From DAIQNV01 sp036788215 (GTDB lineage Bacteria > Planctomycetota > Phycisphaerae > Phycisphaerales > UBA1924): 41,058 bases of DNA. Of the stretch, positions 8,438-16,087 are shown one piece after another. The translations under genes and the position numbers were made by a program. Below the pieces are notes generated by a model, which saw only the letters and a list, made by a program, of their open reading frames with translations, was not told the DNA's origin and did no database searches. The stretch covers positions 1 through 41,058 of the forward strand of contig DAIQNV010000029.1 of the NCBI GenBank assembly GCA_036788215.1, read 5' to 3'. Numbering within the stretch: the first letter of the stretch is position 1; every line of letters starts with the position of its first letter.

Positions 8438-10843
8438 ATGCGAGGAGGCGATGCTCCACCCGCACCGCGTGCGCAGAAAGACCCGACGATGCCCTTGCCC
8501 ACAGGATCAGCAAGCGACGCAGCGCTCGCCCGGGCCCTCGAGCGATGCGCGGAGGAGCCCATCCACCAGATCGGCGGCATCCAGCCCCACGGCGCCCTGC
8601 TGGTCGTCGATCCCCGGACCGACCTGGTCACCCACGCCAGCGCCAACATGGCGGACTGGCTGGACAGCCCCCCGGAAGGCGTGATCGGGTCCGTGTGGAC
8701 GCGTTGGCTGACCCTCGCGCGCGGGACTTGCCTGCAGACCTTTCTGGCCTCGACCGCCGACCGGGGCCCTGCGACGCTCCTCGCCCGGGTCACGCGGGCC
8801 GATGGCTCGACCGACGAGCTGCTGATGACCGCGACCCTCCGCGCCCGACTGTTCCTCGAGCTCACGCGCGTGGAACCGGCCGATGCCCCCTTGGGCCCCA
8901 GCCTCGCCCGCTTCCACGACGCCGCTCGCCCCGTCTTCGAGAGCAGCACGCTCGACGAACAGAACGAGACCCTCGCGACCTTCGTCCGCGACCTGCTCGG
9001 GTTCGACCGCGTCAAGGTCTACCGCTTCGACGCCAACTGGAACGGCACTGTGGTCGCGGAGTCGAACAACGGCCGGATGGAGTCGTACCTGGGCCTGCGG
9101 TTTCCCGCGTCCGACGTCCCCGCCCAGGCCCGGAGGCTCTACGCACGGTCGTCCGTGCGCTACGTGGGCGATGTCGCCACGGCGCCGGTGCCGGTCCTCC
9201 CGGTGTGCGACAGCGCCCGCGACGAGCCCCTTGACCTCTCCGAGTGCGGGCTTCGGGCGGTGGCGCCGGTGCACCTTCAGTATCTCCGGAACATGGGCGT
9301 CGCCTCCTCGCTCTCGATCTCGCTGATGCACGAGGGCGAGCTCTGGGGCCTGGTCGCGTGCCACAACGCGACGCCCAGGCATGTCTCCGCAGAAACCATG
9401 CAGGTCGCCCGCGTCATCGGCTCGCTCGCCTCGAGCCAGCTCTCCCTGCGCCACGAGAAGGAATTGCTCGAGCGCCGGTCCACCCTCGCGGAGGCGGTCT
9501 CGACCGTCCGGACAGCGACCACCGTTCTCAACGGGATGCCCGAGCCGATCTGGGCCGAACTCCAGCGGTTCGGCGAGGGCATCGGCGCCCCGCACGCGTT
9601 CGTGAACCTCCACAACCACGCCCGCTGCACGCCGGCGCCGGGCCTCGACGAGCTCGGGGCGTTGGTGCAGGCCTACCTGGAAACGCACGCCGGCAACGAG
9701 GCGATCTTCTGCAGCACGAGCCTTCCCTCGATCTGCGAAGAGGCGCTGCCCTTCCGCGCCATCGCGTGCGGGCTGATCGCGATCCGAATCGGAATCGACT
9801 GGAAGAACGCGGTCCTCTTCTTCCGCCCGGAGCAGGAGGCCACCGTGACCTGGGCGGGGCGCATCGACGCGACCGGCGGGAAGCACATCGGCCCGGACGG
9901 GTCGCTCAACCCCCGCGCATCCTTCGCCGCCTGGAGCGAACGCGCCAGCCTGACCTCGCGGGCCTTTCTCCCATCGGAGATCAGCGCCGCCGCCGACCTG
10001 AGGCGGGAACTGACCGACATCGTGATCAACGCGAGCGAGCGCGAGCTGACCCGCACCATCGCGGAGCTCACCGCCCGCAATTCCGAGATGGAGGAGTTCG
10101 TCTACAGCATCTCGCACGACCTGCAGTCGCCGATCGTCACGATCGACGGCTTCCTCCATCACACCGTCGGCGCCGTCGACAAGGACGACCACGACGCGGC
10201 CCTCCGCTACCTGAGCCACATCCAGGACGCGAGCGTCCAGATGCGATCGATCATCATGGACCTCCTCGAGGTGAGCCGCGTCGGGCGGGTCGACCTCGCG
10301 ACCGAGGCGGTGCCCCTCGGGGCGGCGATCCACCGCGCCTGCGAGCACACCCGCCTCCGCTACGAAGAGGCCATGCCCTTCGAGATCGTCGTCGAGGGTG
10401 ACTTCGGCACCGTCTCCGCCCACCCGACCCGGATCGGCCAGGTCTTCGACAACCTCCTGGGCAACGCGGTGAAGTACGGGCTGACCGACGAGGAGCGCGT
10501 GATCCGCGTCACCGGGTCCGTTTCCGAAGGCGGGACGGAGGTGCGCGTCCGCGACTTCGGACCCGGCATCCCCGCCAAGTTCGCCGACAAGGCCTTCCAG
10601 CTCTTCGCACGCCTCACCACGGAAGAAACACCCGGTAACGGCATCGGCCTCACGCTCGTCCGCCGGATCATGGGGATGCTGGGCGGGACCGTCCGCCTCG
10701 ACAACGGCGTCGAACGCGGCGCGGAGTTCGTGCTCACCTTCCCCGTCGCGGGGAATGTGCAGCACGACGGAGGCGGTCCGGTGGCGAACGTGCCGGTGGG
10801 CGAGACGCCCAGAGAACCAAGCGTGAGGGAGAGCGACCAATGA
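8438..10843 (+). CDS. Bacteriophytochrome histidine kinase (PAS-GAF-PHY-HisKA-HATPase)
   Basis: An 801-residue red/far-red light-sensing kinase. Cys37 in LERCAEEPIHQIGGIQPHG matches the biliverdin-binding Cys of bacteriophytochromes, just before the PAS domain. GAF (about 165-340) has RFPASDVPAQARRLY, with Asp226 of the PASDIP motif, and the chromophore-pocket stretch LRAVAPVHLQYLRNMGV. PHY (about 350-515) carries the tongue motif PRASF (492-496). HisKA has His560 in YSISHDLQSPI, as in Cph1-type kinases; HATPase has NLLGNAVKYG, DFGPGIP and GNGIGLTLV. All light-sensing and kinase elements look intact. The C-terminal ~30 residues are disordered. The gene overlaps the next one by ATGA, an Rcp1-like response regulator that is the probable phospho-acceptor. 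No heme oxygenase is in the window. Confidence 0.94.
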   Translation: MRGGDAPPAPRAQKDPTMPLPTGSASDAALARALERCAEEPIHQIGGIQPHGALLVVDPRTDLVTHASANMADWLDSPPEGVIGSVWTRWLTLARGTCLQTFLASTADRGPATLLARVTRADGSTDELLMTATLRARLFLELTRVEPADAPLGPSLARFHDAARPVFESSTLDEQNETLATFVRDLLGFDRVKVYRFDANWNGTVVAESNNGRMESYLGLRFPASDVPAQARRLYARSSVRYVGDVATAPVPVLPVCDSARDEPLDLSECGLRAVAPVHLQYLRNMGVASSLSISLMHEGELWGLVACHNATPRHVSAETMQVARVIGSLASSQLSLRHEKELLERRSTLAEAVSTVRTATTVLNGMPEPIWAELQRFGEGIGAPHAFVNLHNHARCTPAPGLDELGALVQAYLETHAGNEAIFCSTSLPSICEEALPFRAIACGLIAIRIGIDWKNAVLFFRPEQEATVTWAGRIDATGGKHIGPDGSLNPRASFAAWSERASLTSRAFLPSEISAAADLRRELTDIVINASERELTRTIAELTARNSEMEEFVYSISHDLQSPIVTIDGFLHHTVGAVDKDDHDAALRYLSHIQDASVQMRSIIMDLLEVSRVGRVDLATEAVPLGAAIHRACEHTRLRYEEAMPFEIVVEGDFGTVSAHPTRIGQVFDNLLGNAVKYGLTDEERVIRVTGSVSEGGTEVRVRDFGPGIPAKFADKAFQLFARLTTEETPGNGIGLTLVRRIMGMLGGTVRLDNGVERGAEFVLTFPVAGNVQHDGGGPVANVPVGETPREPSVRESDQ

Positions 10844-11292
10844 TCGAAACCCAGCGTCCGTTCCATATCCTGATCGTCGAAGACAACCGCCTGCACGCCG
10901 AGCTCATCGAGCTGGCGATGGCCTCGGCGCACATCGACAACCCGCGTGTCCGCGTGCCCACCGGCGAGCAGGCCCTGGCCCTGCTGCGGGAGCGGGCCGC
11001 CGATCACCTCCAGTACCAGTTCGGCCTCGTGCTGCTCGACGTGAAGCTCCCGGGCATGTCCGGCCTCGACACGCTCAAGGAGATCCGGGCCGACCAGGAC
11101 CTCAAGTACCTCCCCGTCGTCATGCTGACGACCTCGATGAACGACCGCGACCGCGTGCTCGCCTACGAGTTCAGCGTCAATAGCTACGTCAGCAAGCCCC
11201 TCGACTTCGCGAAGTTCGAGAAGGTCATCCAGGACCTGGGCTGCTACTGGTGCTTCCACAACACCCCCCGCAGCACACTCGACGCCGCCTGA
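10840..11292 (+). CDS. Single-domain response regulator (Rcp1-like), partner of the bacteriophytochrome
   Basis: A 150-residue stand-alone receiver. Glu14/Asp15 form the acidic pocket, Asp67 in LLDVKLPGMSG is the phosphorylation site, Thr97/Thr98 the switch residue and Lys119 in VSKPLDF the conserved lysine. The spaced insert before the phospho-Asp (RERAADHLQYQF) and the phrase LDTLKEIRADQDLKYLPVVMLTTS are typical of Rcp1/CheY-like regulators encoded next to phytochromes. There is no output domain, so it must act by protein contact or relay. It overlaps the phytochrome stop by 4 nt. The C-terminal CYWCFHN has two cysteines three apart, unusual but of unknown meaning. Confidence 0.93.
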   Translation: MIETQRPFHILIVEDNRLHAELIELAMASAHIDNPRVRVPTGEQALALLRERAADHLQYQFGLVLLDVKLPGMSGLDTLKEIRADQDLKYLPVVMLTTSMNDRDRVLAYEFSVNSYVSKPLDFAKFEKVIQDLGCYWCFHNTPRSTLDAA

Positions 11293-11333
11293 AGCATCGA
11301 TCGAGCGCGGGCGCCCGGGAACGACAGGCCAAT

Positions 11334-11365
11334 CCGCCGACGCGGGATCTCTCCCGGGTCGGCGG
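11334..11365. terminator. Strong hairpin between convergent genes
   Basis: A 14-bp stem with one mismatch, CCGCCGACGCGGGA (11334-11347) and TCCCGGGTCGGCGG (11352-11365), has the loop TCTC. It lies 41 nt after the response regulator stop and 5 nt from the convergent PilZ gene stop. No T-run follows on either strand, so it may need Rho or act by stem strength. Confidence 0.5.
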
Positions 11366-11370
11366 CTCGA

Positions 11371-11739
11371 TCATGCGGCGCTCGCCCTCGGGACGGCCCG
11401 CGTCGGCCGGCTCACGATGGGCAGCACCCGCGCGACGACGGGCCCGTCCACCACGAGCTCGCCCGCGATGATGTGCAGATCGCTGTGGACGCAGGTCACC
11501 CGCCGGACGGTCGCGTGACAACCGCCGTCCGGGGCGTACTCCCCCTCGAACTGCATCTCGAGCTCATCGCGGGGCCTGGGCGGCCCCTCGCCCCGCCAGG
11601 CAAAGGCGAAGCCATTGTCCGAGGCCTCGAGAAGCCAGCCCATGTGGAACTCGCTCTCGGTCTCCGTCTTCCAGAAGACCGCCGACGACTTCCGGGTCCG
11701 GCGGGCCCGCCGGAGGTTGCTCTGTGATCCGTGATTCAT
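11371..11739 (-). CDS. PilZ-like domain protein (degenerate motif)
   Basis: A 121-residue protein; ATG 11739 has AAGGA 8 nt upstream, and longer frames are rejected. Its N-terminus is basic (RRARRTRK) and the body resembles PilZ, the c-di-GMP receptor fold. LLEASDNGFAFAW fits the second PilZ motif ([D/N]xSxxG) except that the first position is Glu, and the RxxxR-like arginines sit in the basic N-terminus. Binding of c-di-GMP may therefore be weakened or lost. It is the last gene of a REC-GGDEF-HD, PilZ, PilZ operon, 22 nt after the upstream PilZ gene. It could be an adaptor responding to the neighbouring diguanylate cyclase. Fold assignment is moderate. Confidence 0.65.
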   Translation of the reverse strand: MNHGSQSNLRRARRTRKSSAVFWKTETESEFHMGWLLEASDNGFAFAWRGEGPPRPRDELEMQFEGEYAPDGGCHATVRRVTCVHSDLHIIAGELVVDGPVVARVLPIVSRPTRAVPRASAA

Positions 11740-11761
11740 GGTCGCATCCTTGTCTTCGTGC

Positions 11762-12112
11762 TCAGCGGAACGGATTGTGAACCGGGCGGACATGCCCCTG
11801 CAGGTGCCGCCGACGACGATCGTCACTCGTAATCCAGCGGCAGCCGATCGTGGCCCGCGCGTCGGCGTCGCCCGGCGCGTCGATCCGCACGATTCGGGCG
11901 TGGCGCGGGGGCATCTTGCACCGGGCGACCACCCGGATCGCGCCCCCCTCGCACGCCGCCCCCGTGTCGAGCACCCGCAGTGCGACGCCCGACTCGGAGA
12001 TGTCCTTGATCACCGCCCCCCGCAGCACGCCCCCCGACGCGGGGCCCCACGCCACGCGGGGCCGGTCCGCCTCTGATCGGGCACGCTGACGCCTGTTCGA
12101 ACGATTGTTCAT
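11762..12112 (-). CDS. PilZ domain protein (canonical c-di-GMP motif)
   Basis: A 116-residue protein; ATG 12112 has GAGGAAG 7 nt upstream. The N-terminus NRSNRRQRARSEADRPRV supplies the RxxxR arginines, and VIKDISESGVALRVL supplies DxSxxG, so both c-di-GMP contact motifs are present. The rest is a compact beta barrel with ARCKMPPRHARIVRID and ends in a basic tail. PilZ proteins switch motility, exopolysaccharide or transcription on binding c-di-GMP; which target applies is not visible. The gene lies 70 nt after the REC-GGDEF-HD stop and 22 nt before a second, degenerate PilZ. Open frames in other registers across this stretch are shadows. Confidence 0.8.
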   Translation of the reverse strand: MNNRSNRRQRARSEADRPRVAWGPASGGVLRGAVIKDISESGVALRVLDTGAACEGGAIRVVARCKMPPRHARIVRIDAPGDADARATIGCRWITSDDRRRRHLQGHVRPVHNPFR

Positions 12113-12182
12113 GGCTGGTCTTCCTCTTGCATATGTGCGATCCCGCGACCACGACGAACGCCGGGCGCGGGTGATGAACGGA

Positions 12183-13742
12183 TCAGGCCGCCCGGCGCGC
12201 TGGCGAGGGCACGAAGTGCAGGAGGTCGACGACCTCCGGGTGAAACTGCGAGCCCCGATGGGCCCGCAGCTCCGCCAGCGCCTGGGGCAGGGGCCGGGCC
12301 ATCGCGTAGGGTCGGGGCTGCAGCATCGTCGCCAGTGCATCGCAGGCGCAGATGATGGCCGACAGCGTCGGCGCATCGCCCCCATCATCCCCGTCGCCCG
12401 CCGACCTTTCGGTCTCCTGCGTGTCGAAGCGGTGGTGGTGCCCGCGCACCGCCGCCGCAGCGGTCGCGCTCGCGCCGCACAGCTCCAGGAGGTCGGCGCC
12501 GAAGCGGGCGTGCTGCTCGACAAGCAGCCGCTCCGCCGGGCTCAGCCTGCGCGGCGCCGCCAGCACCGCCTCGGGCAGGCCCAGCTTCCCGATGTCGTGA
12601 AACTCCGCCGCGATCTCCAGGTCGTCGATCGATTCGGAGGAGAGCCGCACCACGCGGGCCAGGCTGCGGGCAAAGTCGCGCACGCACACCCCGTGGGGCC
12701 CCGTGTGCTCGATCTGCGTCGAGCCCAGCGTGGCCCGCAGCGCGTCGATCACCCCGAACAGCCTCGCACGGGGCGTGATCATCGTGTCGCTGCCCAGCCC
12801 GCGGGCCACGTCCTCCGCCGCCGCCATCGCCAGGGTGCACACCCGGTTCCGCCCCAGCGACTTCGCGGTGTACATCGCCCGATCGGCCCCCGCGAAGCCC
12901 CGCTCGGGCACCTCGTCGCGACGGACGATCTCCACACCGATGCTCGCGGTGATCTCATCCGCGGGAAGGTCCACCGCACCCCGATCCTGCACGCCCGCCC
13001 GCAGCTCCTCCGCCCAGCACCACAGCTCCGGCAGCGAGTCCGTCTGCTTGACGACCACGATCTCCTCGCCCCCCCAGCGGCACGCGATGTCCGTCGGCTC
13101 CAGGTGCGACCGCACGATCTCCGCCACCCGGCGCAGCGTCGCGTCGCCCACGTCATGCCCGAAGCGATCGTTGATCGACTTGAATCTGTCCAGGTCGATC
13201 ATGACCACGCCCAGGGCGTCGCGACGATCCGATCGCGACGGGCTCAGCACCGCCGACTCGAGCGCCCGACGGTTCAGGAGCCCCGTCAGCGTGTCCGTGT
13301 TCGCCTGCTTCTCCAGGCGGGCCAGGCGCCGATTGATCTCGCGCCGCTCGACCCGCGATGCGGTCGCCGCGTCGATCGCACGCCGGATCCGCGCCCACAG
13401 CATCCCCCGCCTCGTCGCCTCCTGCTTGGGAAGGAAGTCGGCCACCCCCTGGCGCATCGACTCGATCACCACCGCCTGGTCCTCGCTCGCCGAAATCACG
13501 ATCCGGGGCACCGAGGGCTGGTGCTCCGCGATCTCCGCGATGATCTCGGGCGCGGTCGCCGGGGGAAGGTTGTAATCGAGCACGATGCAGTCGAACGCCT
13601 GGTGCGAAACCGCCTCCACCACCGCTTCCCTGGTCGACACCAGCACCACGTTCACCAGCGGCTGATTCTCGACAAGCGCCAGCAACAGCAACTGCTGATG
13701 GGCCGCGTTGTCCTCCGCGAGCAGGATTCGGGTCGTCTCCAT
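12183..13742 (-). CDS. Response regulator with GGDEF and HD-GYP-like domains
   Basis: A 519-residue cytosolic fusion; ATG 13742 follows CCGGAG at 8 nt, and the 68 extra upstream residues of the open frame are rejected. REC (4-125) has Asp11 and phospho-acceptor Asp56, with Lys106. A coiled linker (126-148) leads to GGDEF (150-305): DTLTGLLNRRAL, MIDLDRFKSIND and GGEEI (224-228), an active variant in known cyclases. The inhibitory RxxD site reads EPTD, so product inhibition is probably absent. The HD domain (about 350-510) keeps EFHDIGKLGLP (380-390) and AERLLVEQHARFGADLL, but the GYP segment is replaced by HHHRFDTQE. So it likely makes c-di-GMP, while its phosphodiesterase half may be inactive. 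It heads the operon with two PilZ genes. Confidence 0.9.
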   Translation of the reverse strand: METTRILLAEDNAAHQQLLLLALVENQPLVNVVLVSTREAVVEAVSHQAFDCIVLDYNLPPATAPEIIAEIAEHQPSVPRIVISASEDQAVVIESMRQGVADFLPKQEATRRGMLWARIRRAIDAATASRVERREINRRLARLEKQANTDTLTGLLNRRALESAVLSPSRSDRRDALGVVMIDLDRFKSINDRFGHDVGDATLRRVAEIVRSHLEPTDIACRWGGEEIVVVKQTDSLPELWCWAEELRAGVQDRGAVDLPADEITASIGVEIVRRDEVPERGFAGADRAMYTAKSLGRNRVCTLAMAAAEDVARGLGSDTMITPRARLFGVIDALRATLGSTQIEHTGPHGVCVRDFARSLARVVRLSSESIDDLEIAAEFHDIGKLGLPEAVLAAPRRLSPAERLLVEQHARFGADLLELCGASATAAAAVRGHHHRFDTQETERSAGDGDDGGDAPTLSAIICACDALATMLQPRPYAMARPLPQALAELRAHRGSQFHPEVVDLLHFVPSPARRAA

Positions 13743-14119
13743 ATCTCGATCTCCGGTTTTGGATTGTCCCGGTGGATCGGCTGCGCAAGTGCCAAGAAAC
13801 AAACGAGATAGCGAAGGACCCCCAGCCCGCCGACCGCCCCTGCCGCCCGCACCGACTGCATCGCCAGCCCGGCCCGTTCGCGGACGCATCAGCGTCCGAG
13901 GACCGCCGCAGGGCACAGCATCAGCGCAGGAGGCCGAGAGCAGCAATGGGTGTCAGCACGCTTGAACCGGGTGGACGGTCCACATGAGGCGAACGCCCGG
14001 GCCGCAGGACAGCTCGGGGAGCCGCTGGCGACCGCCGGCACCCCTCATTCAACGGACTCAGAAAGGAAGCGACCACCATCGGCGCACACTCCCGGAAGGG
14101 TCGTGCGCCCAGCGTGCAA
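13743..14119. other. Intergenic region downstream of tmRNA and upstream of the GGDEF operon
   Basis: It contains the tmRNA 3' hairpin (14081-14109) and a perfect 7-bp hairpin CGGACGC-ATCA-GCGTCCG at 13881-13898. The GGDEF-operon promoter must lie here, but no clear -35/-10 pair is seen. Short open frames on both strands have poor codon use and no family resemblance. Confidence 0.4.
14081..14109 (-). terminator. Probable tmRNA terminator hairpin
   Basis: Minus-strand GGCGCAC/GTGCGCC (14109-14103 with 14087-14081) encloses CCC-TTCC-GGG. It begins 11 nt beyond the tmRNA 3' end. There is no T-run. Confidence 0.5.
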
Positions 14120-14466
14120 TGGAGCCGGGGGGATTCGAACCCCCGTCCCGAGACAGTCCCCTTGAAGCCTCTACGCGTGTAGTCCATCGTTTGATCTCAG
14201 CCTTGTCGCGAGGATGGACACCCTCGACTTCGGCCCAGCCGCCTGTTGAATCTCACCCACGCGCCAGTCGGCACCACGCGCGGGCCAGCCCGATGTCTTC
14301 CTTCCCCGCCCCATCGGGCGTCGGGCGGGAAAGGTCACGGCGAATTAAGCCGCGAGGGAGTACTGCGTGTTGGCAGTTATAAGTGTTGCGTGCTTTTAAC
14401 GTGGCCTGCACGCCCCACGACGCGCCACCTCAAAGATTCCCTGCTCGGTCGAAACCAGTCGGCCCC
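14120..14466 (-). ncRNA. ssrA: tmRNA (transfer-messenger RNA)
   Basis: A one-piece 347-nt tmRNA that rescues stalled ribosomes and adds a degradation tag. The 5' end GGGGCCG pairs with CGGCTCC at the 3' end to make the acceptor stem, with the G3-U pair needed by alanyl-tRNA synthetase. CTGGTTTCGACC follows, the hallmark 5' tRNA-like stretch. At the 3' end GGGGGTTCGAATCCCCC is the T arm. The tag frame lies ~90 nt from the 5' end. The CCA end is not encoded (the next bases are TTG). Several protein frames overlap this locus, including a long N-terminal extension of the neighbouring transporter; these are spurious. The gene is divergent from that transporter. Confidence 0.96.
14345..14374 (-). 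other. tmRNA tag-peptide reading frame (ANTQYSLAA)
   Basis: Reading from resume codon GCC at 14374 gives GCC AAC ACG CAG TAC, then TCC CTC GCG GCT and TAA, i.e. ANTQYSLAA. With the alanine carried by tmRNA the tag would be A-ANTQYSLAA. The ANxxxYxLAA pattern matches known tags, and LAA is the ClpXP degron. Confidence 0.93.
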
Positions 14467-14499
14467 AACTTGTCAATCCGGGGCCCTCCCCGGCACACC

Positions 14500-14505
14500 A
14501 GTCTA
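14500..14505 (-). promoter_or_regulatory. Candidate -10 box (TAGACT) for tmRNA
   Basis: TAGACT lies 33 nt upstream of the mature 5' end, which would leave a precursor leader of about 27 nt for RNase P to remove. A TTGACA-like string at about 14480 is too close to the 5' end to be its -35. Confidence 0.35.
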
Positions 14506-14544
14506 CGCACCGCCCCGCCCCCGGGTTCACCGAGGGCCCCGTGG

Positions 14545-14550
14545 TAGCAT
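14545..14550 (+). promoter_or_regulatory. Candidate -10 box (TAGCAT) for leaderless DASS transporter
   Basis: TAGCAT is followed by 7 nt and then GTG 14558. No Shine-Dalgarno is present. It is back to back with the candidate tmRNA promoter. Confidence 0.35.
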
Positions 14551-14557
14551 CGCGCCC

Positions 14558-16087
14558 GTGACCGCGCCCCCGGAACAATCTCTGCGACCCGTCGCGCTCG
14601 CCGGGCTCTTCCTGGGCCCGCTGGTCGCTCTCGCGGTCTACCTGCTGCTCCCGGAGGGCCTCCCGGGCGATCCCGCCACCGGGCTCGACCACCCCGCCCG
14701 CGCCACCGCGGCCCTTGCCTCATGGATGGCGGTCTGGTGGCTCACCGAGGCCATCCCCATCAGCGCCACCGCCCTGCTCCCCCTCGTCTGCCTGCCCCTG
14801 TTCGGGGTCGCGTCGATCCGTGATGCCGCCGCCCCTTACGCCCGTGATCTCATCCTGCTCTTCTTCGGGGGCTTCATCCTCGGGCTCGCCCTCGCCCGCT
14901 GCAACCTCCACCGGCGCATCGCGCTCTTCACCCTCAGCATCGTGGGCGATTCCCCGAGCCGCCTCGTCGCGGGCTTCATGCTCGCCACCGCGATCATGAG
15001 CATGTGGGTCTCCAACACCGCGACCGCACTGCTCATGCTGCCGATCGCCCTCTCCGTTCTCGCGCAGCTCACCGACGAAGCCGACCCCGGCCCCTTCCGG
15101 GCCAACTTCGCCCGCTGCCTGCTGCTTGGAATCGCCTACGCCGCCTCCGTGGGCGGGGTCGCCACGCTCGTGGGCACACCTCCGAACCTCGTCCTCGCCG
15201 CCTTCGTCCGCGATCAGTACGACGCCGACATCTCCATGGCGCACTGGATGCTCGTCATGGTGCCCCTCGCAGCGGTCTTCCTGCCCATCGTGTGGATCGG
15301 CCTGACCCGGTTCATTTTCCCCATCCGAGGGCCTGCGCCCGCCGACGCCACCGACGCCCGCGCCATGATCCGCCGGCGCTTGCAGGATCTCGGGCCGATG
15401 TCGCGCGCGGAGTGGACCGTCGCCCTCGTCTTCGCCTTCACCGCCCTCGCCTGGATCACGAGGCCCCTCATCAACTCGCTGGGCGAAACACTCGCCTCCG
15501 CCCCCCTCGCCGACCTCAACGACGCGACGATCGCCATCCTCGCCGCCATGCTGCTCTTCGTCATCCCGACGAACCTCTCCAGGCGCGAGTTCGCCATGGA
15601 CTGGAAGACCGCCGAGACCCTCCCCTGGGGCATCCTCATCCTCTTCGGCGGGGGCCTCTCCCTCGCCGCCGCCATCACCGCCACCGGGCTCGACCGCGCG
15701 ATCGGCGGGTCGCTCACCGGACTCGCCGGCGTCCCCCCCATCGTCGCCATCCTCGCGGTCACCACCACCATCGTCTTCCTCACCGAGCTCACCAGCAACA
15801 CCGCCATCGCGACCGCGGTCCTCCCGGTGCTCGCCGCCGCCGCCCCCGCCATAGGCGTCGAGCCCGGCGCGCTGCTCATCCCGGCAGCCATCGGCGCTAG
15901 CTTCGCCTTCATGCTCCCGGTCGCCACGCCCCCCAACGCCATCATCTTCGGCTCGGGCCAGATCCGGGTCGCCGACATGGCCCGCGCCGGGTTCGCCTTC
16001 AACCTCGTCGGGATCGCCCTCGCCACCCTCGTCGCGGTCACCTTCGCGGACTTCATCCTCCCGCCGGGCGCTACCCTTTCCCCATGA
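14558..16087 (+). CDS. DASS/SLC13-family sodium:anion symporter
   Basis: A 509-residue inner-membrane transporter. The start is GTG 14558; the open frame extends 104 codons further but crosses the tmRNA gene. MSMWVSNTATALLMLPI and LTELTSNTAIATAVLPVLAA are the two inverted-repeat SNT motifs that bind sodium and carboxylate in this family, and ATPPNAIIFGSG is typical of the C-terminal half. GVATLVGTPPNLVLAAF is the matching N-terminal stretch. Members carry dicarboxylates such as succinate, or sulfate; TrkA-C insert domains found in sulfate-type members are absent, which favours a di- or tricarboxylate substrate. It overlaps ispD by ATGA, though the link may be only transcriptional. Confidence 0.9.
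   Translation: MTAPPEQSLRPVALAGLFLGPLVALAVYLLLPEGLPGDPATGLDHPARATAALASWMAVWWLTEAIPISATALLPLVCLPLFGVASIRDAAAPYARDLILLFFGGFILGLALARCNLHRRIALFTLSIVGDSPSRLVAGFMLATAIMSMWVSNTATALLMLPIALSVLAQLTDEADPGPFRANFARCLLLGIAYAASVGGVATLVGTPPNLVLAAFVRDQYDADISMAHWMLVMVPLAAVFLPIVWIGLTRFIFPIRGPAPADATDARAMIRRRLQDLGPMSRAEWTVALVFAFTALAWITRPLINSLGETLASAPLADLNDATIAILAAMLLFVIPTNLSRREFAMDWKTAETLPWGILILFGGGLSLAAAITATGLDRAIGGSLTGLAGVPPIVAILAVTTTIVFLTELTSNTAIATAVLPVLAAAAPAIGVEPGALLIPAAIGASFAFMLPVATPPNAIIFGSGQIRVADMARAGFAFNLVGIALATLVAVTFADFILPPGATLSP

Noticed and set aside
14246..14557. N-terminal extension of the DASS transporter
   Set aside because: It crosses the tmRNA gene and its codons and residues do not fit a transporter. 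GTG 14558 with an upstream -10-like box is preferred.
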